DNA of 64,000 bases from the NCBI RefSeq assembly GCF_003473485.1, contig NC_053046.1, forward strand, positions 39,207,832-39,271,831, read 5' to 3'. The position numbers and the translations under genes were made by a program. Shown here piece after piece: positions 32,654 through 45,658 of the stretch (the first letter of the stretch is position 1; each line of letters starts with the position of its first letter). The notes beneath the pieces are model-generated. The model was not told the DNA's origin, ran no database searches, and worked only from the letters and a program-made list of their open reading frames with translations. The stretch is from Medicago truncatula (lineage: Eukaryota; Streptophyta; Magnoliopsida; Fabales; Fabaceae).

Positions 32654-34628
32654 GAAGAACATATTTTGTAAAAAAAGTTGTTTCAAAGAAAAAATGAGCA
32701 AATTAAGGAATATTGCACAAATATTAGAAATATTTATCAAAGCTTTACCGGGTCTTGATTCATAAAAAGAGCATATATTTTGTTCACGAGATTGAGAAAA
32801 CAACATAATAATTAAGATTAAACTAATTGGAACCGATGAAGGAACCAATAATGTGCAAATTACGATTACATTCGCATGACACAAAATGAACCAAAGAAAC
32901 AACATTTCCAAGTTAAGATAGTTTTGAATTAGAGTTAAGGGTAAGTCTAAAGTATTATACATTCAGGTACCATACAAGCTAGAGTATAGGAGTTCATGAA
33001 GAACAAAATGAGTAGTAGTCAAGTAGGAAAATAAAAGTATCTCTAAATTGACAATGATGAAATGAATACTCATTACCATATTCGTAAACTCTTTCTAAAA
33101 TGGCATATATTAGTGAATATATACTCTTAGACATGTATCAATAAATCTAGCAAATACACCGTTAAATTAACAAATTTGTTTGACACATTAAGGCCACATT
33201 AAAATAAAGGCCTTTACGAAAGAAGTTAAAGTTGTTTGGTTTATTTGATTTTTTAATTTTAAAACTATTTTTAAGTTAAATGCTGTGTGGTAAAATATTG
33301 TACAAACTGTTAATTTTTTTATAATTACTAGTACTTTCTACATATTTTATAAAGAAATATATACATGGACCAATTTTTAATCGACCCCTAATTGTAAAGA
33401 TGAAAAAAGTCAAAAATAGATTTGTTCACATGCCAGACCTGAATCCAGGTCAATGTGTGTCATTCTTACGTGGACTAACTTGATGAACCATGCTGTAACT
33501 GAAATTCGACACCTTATTTATCTAGTCGTATAAAGCTTGACAATGACACGCACAACAAATAAAGTTTTTGAGCAGAGAAAACCAAATAAAGTTTTGTTTA
33601 CTTTTTAAAATATTGAAGTTTCATAAAGATATCAATTAGATTATAAGATTTTACCGGGATGGAAAAAGGTTTTTCAGGAAGAAGAAAAGAAAAAAAGAGA
33701 ATTTTTTCTATCTTTCCACATTGTATTTCTGTCTTTTCTTAAACAAGAATTGAGAAGTACCAATATTTAAAAGAAACATGCATGCAAAGAAGTTAAGGGA
33801 ATATTCCTTTCTTATTCAACCAAAAAAAGTGAAAATTCACTAAAAAAAATAACATTATTTTTCCGTTGGCCGGTACTTTCAAGATCTATTTAGGTGGCAG
33901 CCAGAATCAAAGAATTTTTAATGATTTTTTTTTTGGCAAATTAGATTCGTGAGGCTCATTAAAGTGATGACAAGTCTCAAAACTCAAATAGCATTAAATA
34001 ATGTCTACAAATTATTTTTCAACAAAATTCTCACATTTTGATAATAAAAAAAAAAAAAAACAAAATTCTCACATTGACTACAAAAGTTGGACTCAAACAT
34101 TATAGAATCAAACATTTTATGGTCCAAAATAAGTTCTCTCTTCTAAGCGCGCATTAGCTTACACATGAGGCACAATTTATAAATTGAAGACTTAATTTAT
34201 AGAATTTTCTTTTAATATTCTATAGCATTTTGCTTCAATGATTCGTTTCAAGTGTTTGAAGGTTAAATATCTCAACTGATTTAGACTAAGAATTAAGGAG
34301 TACGAGGATATAGATTTAAATTTTGGTGAAGAAGGAAGTATGATTTAATAACTAATTATTAAAGGTGATCGTTTAAAAAAAGTCACTTAAAATCTTCAAA
34401 TGAATGTGGGGATGATAAGAAAATTTGAGAAAGGTGAGAGAGTTGAAATAAAAAGATGAACGAAAATGTCTAAATTTTATAAAATATATTTATAATAAAA
34501 AAAATAAACACATTATCCATTTTAAAATGGAAAATGCAATAAAAACTGGCGCAATAAACCATAATATCCATTTTAAAGGAATCAATTTTGGGTTTTATGC
34601 ACTATTAATAAACGATTTCTATGTCTTC
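32654..34628. other. AT-rich DNA, possible Helitron body, no gene seen
   Basis: No captured gene fragment or Rep/helicase frame was recognised. The small open frames are not convincing. Confidence 0.4.
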
Positions 34629-34715
34629 GTGAACTTAATTCAGTTTGTATGGATAATGCATAAAATATGTAAGGTTCAGAGTTTAAACCCGACACCACAA
34701 AAAAAAAAAAAAAAC
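34629..34715 (+). mobile_element. Degenerate SINE fragment
   Basis: GTGAACTTAATTCAGTTTGT corresponds to the degenerate A-box region. GTAAGGTTCAGAGTTTAAAC then CCGACACCAC corresponds to the B-box region, followed by an A tract. A second A tract of 23 lies at 34779-34801. Confidence 0.4.
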
Positions 34716-36689
34716 GATTTCTATAACGATACTTCATACTTTTACAACTCATACATATCTGCTCCAAATCTAATGTAAAAAAAAAAAAAAAAAAAAAAAA
34801 AGACACCTTATCATAATGATAATATGATACCTTATTATGCAATCAAACATTAAAAATGATACCGTAACTTATTTAATTTATTTATATTGCTGACTTTGTA
34901 GCAGCAAGTTTCTCAAATTTCACTACAAATGTAATATTTGTGTATGTACTATCCTTATTAGTACATTCATAAAGGTTCTCCAAATTTTCAAACTTATTTC
35001 AATCTAATAATGAGTACCTGTGAGATCCAATTCATGTCCACTTTTCTCATTGGAAAACAAAATTCAATTATGGAAATTAGATGCTTCAACAAGAAAAAGA
35101 TAGTACATTATTTATTTTTTGAGTCCACAATGAAATTATGAATTCACCTACTACTTGCAATATCGACACTTCAAATAGATTGCATGTTTGATGTCTAAAA
35201 CCGAGGTATGTGATTATTTTTCAATTTAATCAAATGAAAAACATTCACTACTATGTAGCATCGACATTCAAACAAAATGTGTTTAGCGTCTAAGATCAAT
35301 ACGACAATGATATATATGATTATTACTTTTAATTTATTCATTTATAAAATTTTCATTGGTATCAGAGTTGTTTGTGTCAGTGTCGTATTGGATGCCCTAG
35401 ATTCTACCCTCCACTATAGCAAAAGGTTATCCCACATGGAAAAGGGACCCACAAACCACGGTGAGATGTCTGTGTCTTCCTATGTTTTCTTTTGCATGGT
35501 AGTAGCCAGCAATGGAGTGAACAGATTCATTCCATTTTTCTCTCTCTTCTCTGAAAAATTCTCTTCTTTGTCTTCAAATCTTATATCTTTCAATCATTCT
35601 CTGAAATCCAAGTTCTCAATGTGCACACTCTGGTACCCACCAAATTTCCCTACTTTTTCTTGCTTCACTGTGATTTTTGCTTTTTGGGTATATTCTTTCT
35701 TCTTTCTATAAAAAACTATTTTTGGGTTTGATCCAAATTCTTTTTTAATAAATAAAGTTTTTCCTATATTCTTTAATTGATTTTTGATGTTGGGTTATCT
35801 TTCTTTTTCTTGAAAGTTTCCTTTTTTAATGTTAAATTTCATTCCTTTATCTGCATCTATGGAGACACTCACTGTGCCTCACATTGGGTTTAAACAGTTA
35901 TTTTTTTTGTTTTTACTACCTAATTTGAATGTTTTGAAGTTTTGAGTTTGGTTTACTTCAACAACTTCTGGTAGTGTTTGACGTTGTAATGATTTTACTG
36001 ACATTGTTTTCTTCAACATGTTCTTTAGATGCATTTTGTATCTGCTTGTAATTTCATTTGAAAATTGATAGTGACTTTTCATATAATGACCCTTTTCATC
36101 TCAATTAATTTTTTTAGACTTGATGTTAGTTCCTTTATAATGTGTTGCTAAAAGAATATAGTTTTTGTGTATATGAAGAAAAAAAGACACTTATGAAGTT
36201 ATGACCTGAATTATTCTTGTAGCAATTGTTACTAGGCTTGTAATGTTATGTCTAGTAGTTGTACATTGTTCATTTAGTGTATGTATGGTTCTACTTCTGT
36301 ATAACTGATTTTGACATGTTTGGATGTATTTCAGTATAATTGATTGTTTCCTGAATTGATTCTAACTTGTAGCTAGGATCTGTAGTTTTTCACTCGAGGC
36401 GTAATTTTTTCACTCAAATGTATTTGTCAACTCGCTTTTAGACGTATGTATCTAAACATACACCACTTTACATTTAACTCACTTTTAACTAAAATCAATT
36501 TTAGTTCCACTTTTGGAGGAGGCAAAATTGATTTTGACATGTTTGAATGTTCTCAAGTAGAATTGATTTTGCCTCCGGTATTGATTTTAACTAATATACA
36601 TTTGATCTTGAATAAATATGCAGATAGAAATCAAGGTCTAGGATTTGCTTAAAGGGAAAAGGCAAAAAAGGTAATTTAGATTTGGGAAA
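34716..36689 (+). other. Intergenic DNA and probable promoter, leader and 5'-UTR intron of the DUF630/DUF632 gene
   Basis: A CT-rich leader-like stretch at about 35520-35700 (TTTTTCTCTCTCTTCTCTGA) and an acceptor-like AAATATGCAG just before 36623 suggest a 5'-UTR intron of roughly 0.9 kb. The donor was not fixed. The open frame at 35277-35711 is probably non-coding leader. Confidence 0.4.
36290..36600. mobile_element. MITE-like repeat in the 5' leader region
   Basis: The phrase ATTTTGACATGTTTG(G/A)ATGT appears at about 36309 and again at about 36531, each followed by a (T/C)AAGTA- or CAGTA-ATTGATT unit. GGAGGCAAAATTGATTTT is inverted nearby as AGAATTGATTTTGCCTCC. This is repeat structure; ends are not defined. 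Confidence 0.4.
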
Positions 36690-39600
36690 ATGGGAGCTTC
36701 AAGCTCTAAAATGGAGGAGGATAAGGCGCTGCAACTGTGCCGGGAAAGGAAGAAATTTGTTAGGCAAGCGCTTGATGGCCGTTGCTCACTAGCAGCTGCA
36801 CATATTTCATATGTTCAGTCACTGAGAATTGTAGGAACAGCTCTTAGTAAATTCACAGAACCTGAACCTCACTCTGAGTCTTCCTTATATACTAATGCAA
36901 CACCAGAAGCACTTGCTTTAACTGATAAGGCAATGTCACAGTCTTCGCCGTCCATGTCACAACAAATCGATGCAGGGGAAACACACAGCTTCTATACAAC
37001 TCCGTCTCCTCCTAGTTCTAGTAAGTTCCATGCTAATCATATGAAATTTGGTAGTTTTTCTTCTAAAAAAGTCGAAGAAAAACCACCTGTACCTGTTATA
37101 GCGACGGTAACGTCATCAGGCATCGCACAAAATGGAAGTAGAATGTCCGAAACAGAAGCATTTGAAGACTCTTCTGTTCCTGATGGAACTCCACAATGGG
37201 ATTTCTTCGGTCTTTTTAATCCTGTTGATCATCAATTTTCTTTTCAAGAACCGAAGGGCATGCCTCATCATATAGGGAATGCTGAGGAGGGAGGAATTCC
37301 TGACTTGGAAGATGATGAAGAGAAGGCTTCTTCTTGTGGAAGTGAAGGCTCGCGGGATTCTGAGGATGAATTTGACGAAGAGCCTACTGCAGAAACTCTA
37401 GTCCAGAGATTTGAAAATCTAAATAGAGCTAATAACCATGTTCAAGAAAATGTTTTGCCTGTGAAAGGGGATTCAGTTTCTGAAGTTGAATTGGTAAGCG
37501 AGAAGGGAAACTTTCCTAATTCATCTCCATCAAAGAAATTGCCTATGGCAGCTTTGCTTCCACCCGAAGCAAATAAATCAACCGAGAAAGAGAATCATAG
37601 TGAAAATAAAGTCACTCCTAAGAATTTCTTTTCAAGCATGAAGGATATTGAAGTTCTCTTTAATAGAGCTTCGGATTCTGGCAAAGAGGTTCCAAGGATG
37701 CTTGAAGCCAATAAATTTCACTTTCGACCGATATTTCAAGGAAAAAAAGGTAACATTTCTTGCTCTCTTTTTTCTAGATGTCTTTTTTTATTTTGTAAAT
37801 GCTTTAAAGTATTAACCAGAGCATTCTTAATTGTAACAGACGGTTCTTTGGCATCCTTTATTTGTAAGGCATGTTTCTCATGTGGGGAAGACCCAAGTCA
37901 AGTTCCAGAAGGTAATTTTTTAGTCTTGTGAACTAAAGGATTCAAGTAGTAGAGGTAATTTGTAATAGAAAAATATCATTCGAGCTTAAAGAAACCTTTT
38001 TAAAACACGACCACTAGACCTGCAATGTTGTAGAGATGGTGATGTTACGTTACATGTGTGGCCACACAAGACAAAATAAGATTAGAAATGAAGTCATAAG
38101 GGAGAAACAAGGTAGCTCTCATAGTAGGAAAACATGACAGAATCTCCACTTAGGTGGTTGAGGCATGTTTGAAGAACGCTTGTTGAACAGTAAAGAGGGT
38201 AAAGAAGACGGAGGATAGTCAAATAGTTAGAGGAAGAGAAAGGTCAAAGAAAACGATGGGTCAAATCATTAGAAGAGGTCTAGAACTAAATGGCCTGTAT
38301 CTAGATATATTTCATTAAAAAAAAGATTAATCTTGGAAAAGGCTTTGACTGTTGTTATAGGAATCATGCAAATCCTATAGAATCTGGCTACTTAAATGTT
38401 GGGATGTATAAGATGTAATTGATTTTTCTTTTATCCTTTTTCAGTTATTTTAGAACTAGTGTTAAGTTCCTCTCTATTATTATTATTATTATTTTGGTAA
38501 TTTAGATACTCATTCCTGTTTTTGGAATTCAGTAACTAATTTTTTTTCTTCTTTTTTACAACTTCCTAGAGCCTGCTCAAAACTCAGTTAAGTACTTAAC
38601 TTGGCATAGGACAGCATCATCTCGATCCTCCTCCTCTAAAAACCCTTTAGATGCAAACTCAAGAGAAAATGTAGAGGATCTCACCAATAATCTCTTTGAT
38701 AATTCGTGTATGAACGCTGGAAGCCATGCATCAACCTTGGACAGGCTACATGCTTGGGAAAGGAAGCTCTATGATGAAGTGAAGGTACCATCTATTTCTT
38801 ATCAACAGACATATTGACCTTTACGTATTTTGTGTTACATATTTTTTTTATTTTGATAGTAGTATGTTGAAGAAAAATTATTTTGGATTTTGGACCCTTA
38901 AGTTGAACATTCTGCTCAAAATAAGGGCATGTTTAGATTGGCTTACTTGAACTTATCTACTATTATAAGTACTTGTGTGACTGTTTGGGAGAGCTTATGG
39001 AAACAACTTATGACATGTCCATAAGCTCTCCAGGATAGCTTATGAAAACAGCATATAGTATATATGAAAATAATTTGACTTTATTTTATCTTTTGTTAGA
39101 GATATAGCTTATACATAACATAAGCACTTATATGATAAGCGTTTATTCTAAAAGTGCTTAAGTTTTTCATCCAAACAAGCCTTAGTATTTTAAATACATA
39201 GCTACATGTCATAGAACATGGAAATTTCTTTGTCTGTTTGCTAATATCAATGTCCATTTATGTGAATCATAGGCTAGTGAGATTGTCAGAAAGGAATATG
39301 ACGCGAAGTGTAAAATCTTGAGGAACCTGGAATCAAAAGCAGAAAAGACCTCCACTGTTGATAAAACTCGTGCTGCAGTCAAGGATCTGCACTCAAGAAT
39401 CAGAGTTGCGATTCACAGGATAGACTCTATATCAAAGAGGATTGAGGAGTTGCGAGACAAAGAGCTTCAGCCACAACTTGAGGAATTGATCGAAGGGTAT
39501 GACTAATAAGTTTTGCTTATTTTACCGAGTATATTTTTCATGCTGACATATTTTGTCTTAATAATAATACATTTTAAATAACTCAGAGTGGGATAAAAGG

Positions 39601-41226
39601 TGCATCTTGAAAGCTAATCTGGAAAATCTATAAGAAGAAAGTTTATACATGAAACATAAAATTGGAGTCTGCTAAAACAGTTGAATTATCAAATTGTGTT
39701 GTTTTGGTTTGTGAAGCCATTCTACATGGTACATCATGCTCCAGTGACTGAAGTATGCTCTTGTTTCAAATTCTTCACCTCTTTTTTATAGAACAAAATG
39801 CAAGGATCGCCTTCCAAACTATGGGTTATGAATTATGTGTAGAAAGCTCCCTGGTGCATTAAAATTCACCATAATGACTCCTTGAACTCGTAAAATCATG
39901 CATATTAGTTCTCTACTACAGGAGTTTTTCTTCGCATTTAAACTTACATATTTTTCTTCCTGAAGTGTTTATGCCTAAAAAACTGTGGCTAATGACCATA
40001 GTATTTAAACACAAGTTGTAATCTGTAAACTCTTAACTTGAATAATAGAAATGTACTGACTGCAGCTGCTCTGCAGTTAAAGACGTAGGCACAATTGGCT
40101 GAACAACGTGATCAAATGTCGAGTGCCCTTTGTTTGCATTTTTTCTATCGGCTTTTCTTTCGAACCGCGATCGTTCGTTGTTCTGACAAATAGGGAGTTA
40201 CCTTATATTTCAATGTAATTGACATTTTTCCAAGTTAATGTGTTGAATTTACTTAAGTAATTGATTATACACGAATGTTGACTTTCTATTTTTGTGTCTT
40301 GCTAATGCTTGCTAACAATCTTTGAATGCTAGATTAATGAATTTGGATCGATAAGCTACTTGTGTTTTCTTAGTCATTAAGATGTATGTTTCATATACTT
40401 ATAAATTTACCTGCGTCGACTAATATGAACTTCTTACTTTTGTAATTCATCTTTTTCTGTTATGCTTTGATGCAGGTTAAATCGAATGTGGGAAGTGATG
40501 CATGAATGCCACAAACTTCAGTTTCAGATCATGTCGGCATCATATAACAACAGCCATGCTAGAATCACCATGCATTCCGAATTACGCAGGCAGATTACTG
40601 CCTATCTTGAAAATGAACTCCAGTTTCTATCATCAAGCTTCACCAAGTGGATTGAAGCTCAGAAGTCCTATCTGCAGGCTATTAATGGCTGGATTCACAA
40701 ATGTGTTCCTCTTCAACAAAAGTCAGTCAAGAGAAAAAGGAGGCCACAATCTGAACTTCTTATACAATATGGTCCTCCAATATACGCCACATGTGATGTC
40801 TGGTTGAAAAAGCTCGGGACATTACCTGTCAAGGATGTTGTTGATTCTATTAAGAGTTTAGCAGCTGATACTGCGCGGTTCTTACCATATCAAGACAAGA
40901 ACCAGGGAAAAGAACCTCATTCTCATATTGGCGGTGAATCAGCAGATGGTTTATTAAGAGATGACATATCGGAAGACTGGATTTCAGGTTTTGATCGGTT
41001 TCGAGCAAACTTGATTCGATTTCTTGGTCAATTAAATAGTTTGTCTGGTTCTTCTGTCAAAATGTACAGAGAACTTAGACAAGCCATTCAGGAAGCTAAG
41101 AACAATTATCACCGGCTCAATTCTCAGTCTCAGAATGGTCATTTGAATTATCAGTCTTATCATGGTCACCACCATAATTCTGAATCTCAAGATGAGCAAT
41201 CACAGTCACAATCTCAAGTTGTTTAG
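36690..41226 (+). CDS. DUF630/DUF632 protein (APSR1/REL2-like)
   Basis: Four exons (36690-37749, 38570-38784, 39273-39496, 40476-41226) join in frame to 749 residues. The N-terminus MGASSSK fits N-myristoylation (Gly2, Ser6) and starts the DUF630 domain (about 1-60, with CRERKKFVRQALDGRCSLA). A low-complexity, Ser- and acid-rich linker follows (DEEKASSCGSEGSRDSEDEF at about 213-232). DUF632 begins near residue 312 (NFFSSMKDIEVLFNRASDSG). It contains the helical stretches RIRVAIHRIDSISKRIEELR and ELRRQITAYLENELQFLSSS and ends near residue 640. The C-terminal tail is rich in His, Ser and Gln. In this plant-specific family rice REL2 and Arabidopsis APSR1 affect leaf form and root phosphate response. 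The membrane-associated role here is inferred from the myristoylation motif. Intron 1 holds a LINE remnant and intron 2 a MITE. Confidence 0.9.
38040..38345 (+). mobile_element. Degenerate LINE (RTE-type) 3' fragment in intron 1
   Basis: Conceptual translation shows the relics DKIRNEVIREK, then TESPLRWLRHV-like text with stops, then RGRERSKKTMGQIIRRGLELNG. This matches the end of a plant LINE reverse transcriptase, where the usual form is RLRWFGHV followed by GRGRPKKT and KDLEVNGL. Several stops and shifts make it non-coding. Confidence 0.6.
38925..39183 (+). mobile_element. Intronic MITE, copy 4 of the 'CTTATGACATG' family
   Basis: It is in intron 2 of the DUF632 gene, ending 90 bp before exon 3. 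It starts GGGCATGTTTAGATTGGCTT, includes GGAAACAACTTATGACATGT and CTCTCCAGGATAGCTTATG, and ends CATCCAAACAAGCC. Confidence 0.7.
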
Positions 41227-42049
41227 TTTAAAAAATAAACATCCAAAAAATACGACAAGAATTGCATGAAAAGTTGCGGTGTTGCAAAATTATACCTTCC
41301 GTGTTGAGCATATAATAGTCCAATGGATGATGCATTTGTACAAGAGAGGATATGATGAAGCCATTCCTTTTTTGGTTTTCCATACTTACTAGTTTAGTCC
41401 TTTTTGAGAATAGAAGAGAGCTGATAAATATCTATGTAAGAGCTGATAGATTTCTATGTAAGAACTTGTATAATACCATATTTTTGTAAGCAAATCAAAA
41501 TGTTTGTGGAAGGAATTTTTTTTTTCTTTCCTTGATTTTCTTTGCTCATGTCAATTTTTTTCATTTATTTTGTGTATATGATTAAATGTTCATATTTGAT
41601 TTAAATTTAAGAAGGGAACACTCGAATGAGATTATTTTTGTTTTTTGATACCAGGACCACTCATTTTTATGAACTCAACATGTAAATCTCCCCATCAATG
41701 ATGGCATAAGAGAGTGAAAATATTTCACGTTGACAACCGTTATTACATATTCAATGTCACATCAATATTGCCACGGTTCTAAAATCTACACAAAATAGTT
41801 GTATTCAAAACATGACACGATGACTAAAGTGTATCGATTGTTTTTTCTAACGGGAAAAGTTGTGTTTTTGTTCTTGGAGATTATCTTTTTTTTTTTGAGA
41901 GAGATTCTCAAAGATTAATTTAAGATCCGTTAAACTTGGCTCTACAGTAGAGACAGGGCAAATTGTGGTCATCAAGGTAAGAAATTACTACATGCAGATG
42001 CAGAGATAAGATAAGTGGTGATTCCTTGATTACATCAAAGTATCACTAC
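41227..42049. other. 3' UTR and intergenic DNA
   Basis: The first 280 bp are probably the 3' UTR of the DUF632 gene. No other gene or element was recognised. Confidence 0.45.
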
Positions 42050-42495
42050 TTATTTGGCTCTACATAAAGTAATTTCTTCTTCATATAATCAAATGTTAAA
42101 ATGTGAAAAAGAATGAATCGTGTATTTTGTATATTTGTGTATTTAATGGGAGCTAGCTAATTGAAAATTCCCAAAAGTACCGTTTTCCCTTCAATCAACA
42201 TAACACCGTTTTGCACTTCCTCCTCGCTTCAAATATTGTTGTCAGAAGAATTGTTTAGGTAACTCTTTCACTATACTAGTCTTCAGGTATGTTTGGCTTA
42301 ATTTTCTGAAATCACATTCATCTAAAATATTTGTTTCTATAGAGCAAAATAATAAAATCAATTGATTTTTTATTTCAAAAGTAAGTTTTGTACCCATTTT
42401 CTTAAAAATAGTTTAGATATTCTAATTGAAAAAAACTAACACCCACTAAAAAATGTAACAGATAATCTTATAAAAAAAACAAATAATTTAAATTC

Positions 42496-42549
<54 letters not shown>

Positions 42550-42755
42550 TATTTAAATTTGTATTTATTATTATTCTATTTGAGAAGCGTGACATTGCAA
42601 CTAAATTAAGGCACCATTCATAGTATTGATTTAATTCCCTTCAATTCATTACTTACCTTGGCTATACATACACTTGGCTTTACTTTACGTAAAGTAATTT
42701 CTTATTTTGGCAACCACAACTTGCATTGGCTTAACATCAAGATCTACATAAAGTA
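42050..42755 (+). repeat. Local duplication, copy A (blocks A1 and A2)
   Basis: A1 (about 42050-42375) matches B1 (about 46905-47215), and A2 (about 42578-42750) matches B2 (about 46750-46915). Shared words include AAAGTAATTTCTTCTTCATA, CATAACACCGTTTT, AAATATTGTTGTCAGAAGAA, CCCTTCAATTCATTACTTAC and GCGTGACATTGCAA. The blocks are in opposite order in the two copies, so the duplication has been rearranged. Confidence 0.7.
42498..42548. repeat. (ATT)n microsatellite
   Basis: About 17 uninterrupted ATT/TTA triplets lie between blocks A1 and A2. A likely polymorphic simple repeat. Confidence 0.9.
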
Positions 42756-43067
42756 ATGATGATGCTAAACATTGGGTGTTTTGGTAGCATGATCTTCTTG
42801 TCCCTTATCATGAAGAAAGAACTGACCTTGTGTTGTAACAATACCGAAAACAACAAGATCAGACGCTGCTATGTGATACTGATAGGCATCAATATGATTC
42901 AATGTGTGCTGCTTCTATGTTGCAGCTACCTTCTCATCCAAACTCTTTACCCTCTACTTAACAGCACTGTTGGCACCAACCTCTCTTATGATGCCTTTTC
43001 ACTCTATCTGTTGTTTATTCTATGCCTTGGCATTTATGTATTTCAATTTCGTATAGTAATCGATTGA
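42756..43067 (+). CDS. Small hypothetical membrane protein
   Basis: A 103-residue ATG-initiated frame (MMMLNIGCFGSMIFLSLIMK) with two or three hydrophobic segments separated by a charged, Cys-containing stretch (CCNNTENNKIRRCYVILIGI). It resembles no family I know. It lies directly after duplicated block A2. Part of it (about 42836-42910) recurs in broken form at 49017-49080, so it may belong to a local gene family. No splice or promoter evidence beyond this; it could be spurious. Confidence 0.3.
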   Translation: MMMLNIGCFGSMIFLSLIMKKELTLCCNNTENNKIRRCYVILIGINMIQCVLLLCCSYLLIQTLYPLLNSTVGTNLSYDAFSLYLLFILCLGIYVFQFRIVID

Positions 43068-45114
43068 TTATAAATAAAGTTGTTCGTTTTGATCTTATTC
43101 AAATGTATGGTATTCTAAAGTAGTTGTTTTTATAATATGTATGTACGTATGTAAGTATGTATCTTCTTATTGTTCGTTGTAGATGGAGAAGAGTCTTCTC
43201 GATGAAGAAATCAATTCATATTACAAAACTAAAACTAAACTTCTATTATATTGCTCTAGAATTGCCCTAAACTTCAAACTCTTGAAATTTTCTTCTTTTT
43301 TTGGTTCAACAAAATCTTTCTCTAAAAAGTATCTCCAAAACTGCCGGATTTTAAACATAGTTCCATCAAACTTTTTGATAGAGTCTGAAACTAAAATACA
43401 AACCATAACAAATTGTTTAAATCTCTGTAAGTTGATGTTTTGGTGCTCTTTAAATTGGGATTTAATTATATTAAAAAGCATACAACCTAGTGATTATGAT
43501 ATTGTTTGATGGGCTCCGTAGGATTTTATGTTTTGTTAGAAACTTATAAATGACATATTGCTTCAATTGCTACTTGTGAGCAAAAGATGGCTTGAGCTTT
43601 CATCATTGATCAAACATGTCATTAAGAGTTATCTAGAGAGCGTATTTGGACATTAAGAGTCGTTAAGAGACATCTAGAGAACTTATTTGGACATGACACA
43701 AGTATATACAAAAAATATTCAATCTCTTCAATCCGGTACCTCAATTTTTTTTACCACTAAACGAATATATAAGTTCACCACGCTTGAGAAGTTGAAAGCC
43801 AAAATTGATCACAAAAACTATGCTGTGATGAAGAATGTCAACAGATCTTTTGGGAGCATTTTGATCAGGTGAGCCATCATATTTGAGCAGCCTACCAACC
43901 ATATCATTTTGAGTATGCCTTAAGTTCTCTAGATATAAGATGTCGTTATTTACGGATAATATAATGTCATCGTTGATGTATATCCAAATACCCGCCAACT
44001 CCTTTTGCAATAGAAAAAATTAATATCTAAACTATCTTTTTGAAACATTAATCTATTATTTGTTGCTTTTAAAAAATTTAAATTGTGGTTATTAGTTTAA
44101 TTTAATTTTTTTATTGTTGATATTTCTTATGTTTCAAGTATAATCCATAGTTGTTGCACTGATTTGTAATTTTTTTTCTTTATTCTATGTTAAACTTTGC
44201 ATTAATTAGACATGTTAGGAATGTTACTTATAATATGGAAAATGATTGATATTACGAATACTAATCAAACGATCTAACAAATTAATTTGATTCGTTGAAT
44301 TATATTTCCGACCACTCTGTGTTTTCCGCCCACTCAAGATTTTTTATTTTATCTATCTCTTTTTTAAGATGAATTCTTGTGTTTCTTGCAGATGTGCTAT
44401 TCGTAATCATTAGTACTGTATTTGTTTTTCTTTTTTTTACAATTTTACGTAATTTAGATCAAGGGAAACCGATTCGGTATAAACCACAGTTATTTAGATA
44501 GGATTGAGTTCTTTAAAGTTGTTTAAATCAAATCAAACTTCATGTAATTTTAATCTTTAAATCGGTTATTATTTTTATCTCAAACCCAGTCCAAAAAGAG
44601 CATTTTACTAAATAAGCCATGAGTCTCAGTGAAGAAGAACGAGGGAAGGATGATGGACCTAGCATATCATCTTTAGTGGAGTTCTTCAAACCAACTTCAT
44701 TTATCATCTACACACGTAATTGATTTATTTGAATAAATGCTCTTTGAACGTGACAAAGTAAACTTTGTCTTGGAGCATATTTAATTGCAACAAGAAAGAG
44801 AATCTAAGCCAAGCTATATCTACAATTTGGTCGTGAGTGGATGTTCAAGATTAGTGACATTACATGCATTTTTTTTTGTCTCTTTAATTATTATTGTGAG
44901 ACAAATTATTTTATTTTTTTTGACAAAAGTGAGACACATTTTTATGACATTATTTTTAGGTGACGAATATAGGAGTAATTGGGAATGTATTCTTTTACAT
45001 GAAATTCTAAAAAAAAAAAAAATATATGTGCAACAATCTCCACCGTAAATCTCAATCTCTCATTTTCTTTATATTTTTTGAGGGAAAAATCTCACCAATG
45101 TCCATAGGAATAAC
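43068..45114. other. AT-rich intergenic DNA with unclassified frames
   Basis: Open frames at 43183-43509 (+) and 43741-44010 (-) are intact, but I recognise no domain in them. A duplicated phrase TAAGAG(T)-CATCTAGAGA(A/G)-TATTTGGACAT occurs at about 43622-43695. The last eight bases (45107-45114) are the left target duplication of the next element. Confidence 0.35.
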
Positions 45115-45504
45115 CAGTGGCGGATCTTAATAGAGACCCATGGGTGCCATGGCATCCCTTGGGTTTTCAATATATACCATATTAGGCATATTATTTTAGT
45201 AAGTTTACAGTTGGCGCAGTGGTAAGCTAGTCTTACAGTCCCCCCCCAGTGGTCGCGAGTTCGACACTCTTTTTACAGTTGGCGCAGTGGCAAGAGCCAA
45301 CCCTTTTTTACATTTTTCTCTCGTATTTACATTTTTTATTAAAAAAAACTGCTAGCAAGGATTCGAACCCGCACCCACTTGGTAATTTCAAACAATTTAA
45401 ACCACTACTGCAGATGATTATTTTTATCTATTTCTTGAAACGGATTTACATATATTTCATGGTAGTTTGGCATCCCCAACAAATTTACTCAAGATCCGCC
45501 ACTG
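45115..45504. mobile_element. hAT-like non-autonomous element, 390 bp
   Basis: The ends share an exact 14-bp inverted repeat, CAGTGGCGGATCTT. The flanks are GGAATAAC (45107-45114) and GGAATAAT (45505-45512), an 8-bp duplication with one mismatch. The interior has a twice-repeated CAGTTGGCGCAGTGG(T/C)AAG unit (about 45209 and 45278) and tRNA-like B-box words (GCGAGTTCGACAC, GGATTCGAACCCGCACC). No coding frame. Confidence 0.8.
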
Positions 45505-45658
45505 GGAATAATTCATGCGAATCTCACTGTCAACCTACCATTAACTATCAAGCAATCACCCTTTACATGCTTCAAATATAAAATATAATATATATGCCAA
45601 CTATACATGTAACAGAATTCACACATCAAACTCATAATTTCTTCCTTCTTCACACACC

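Noticed and set aside
35277-35711. 144-codon ORF upstream of the DUF632 gene
   Set aside because: Composition is that of a CT-rich plant leader; it lies where the 5' UTR of the downstream gene is expected.
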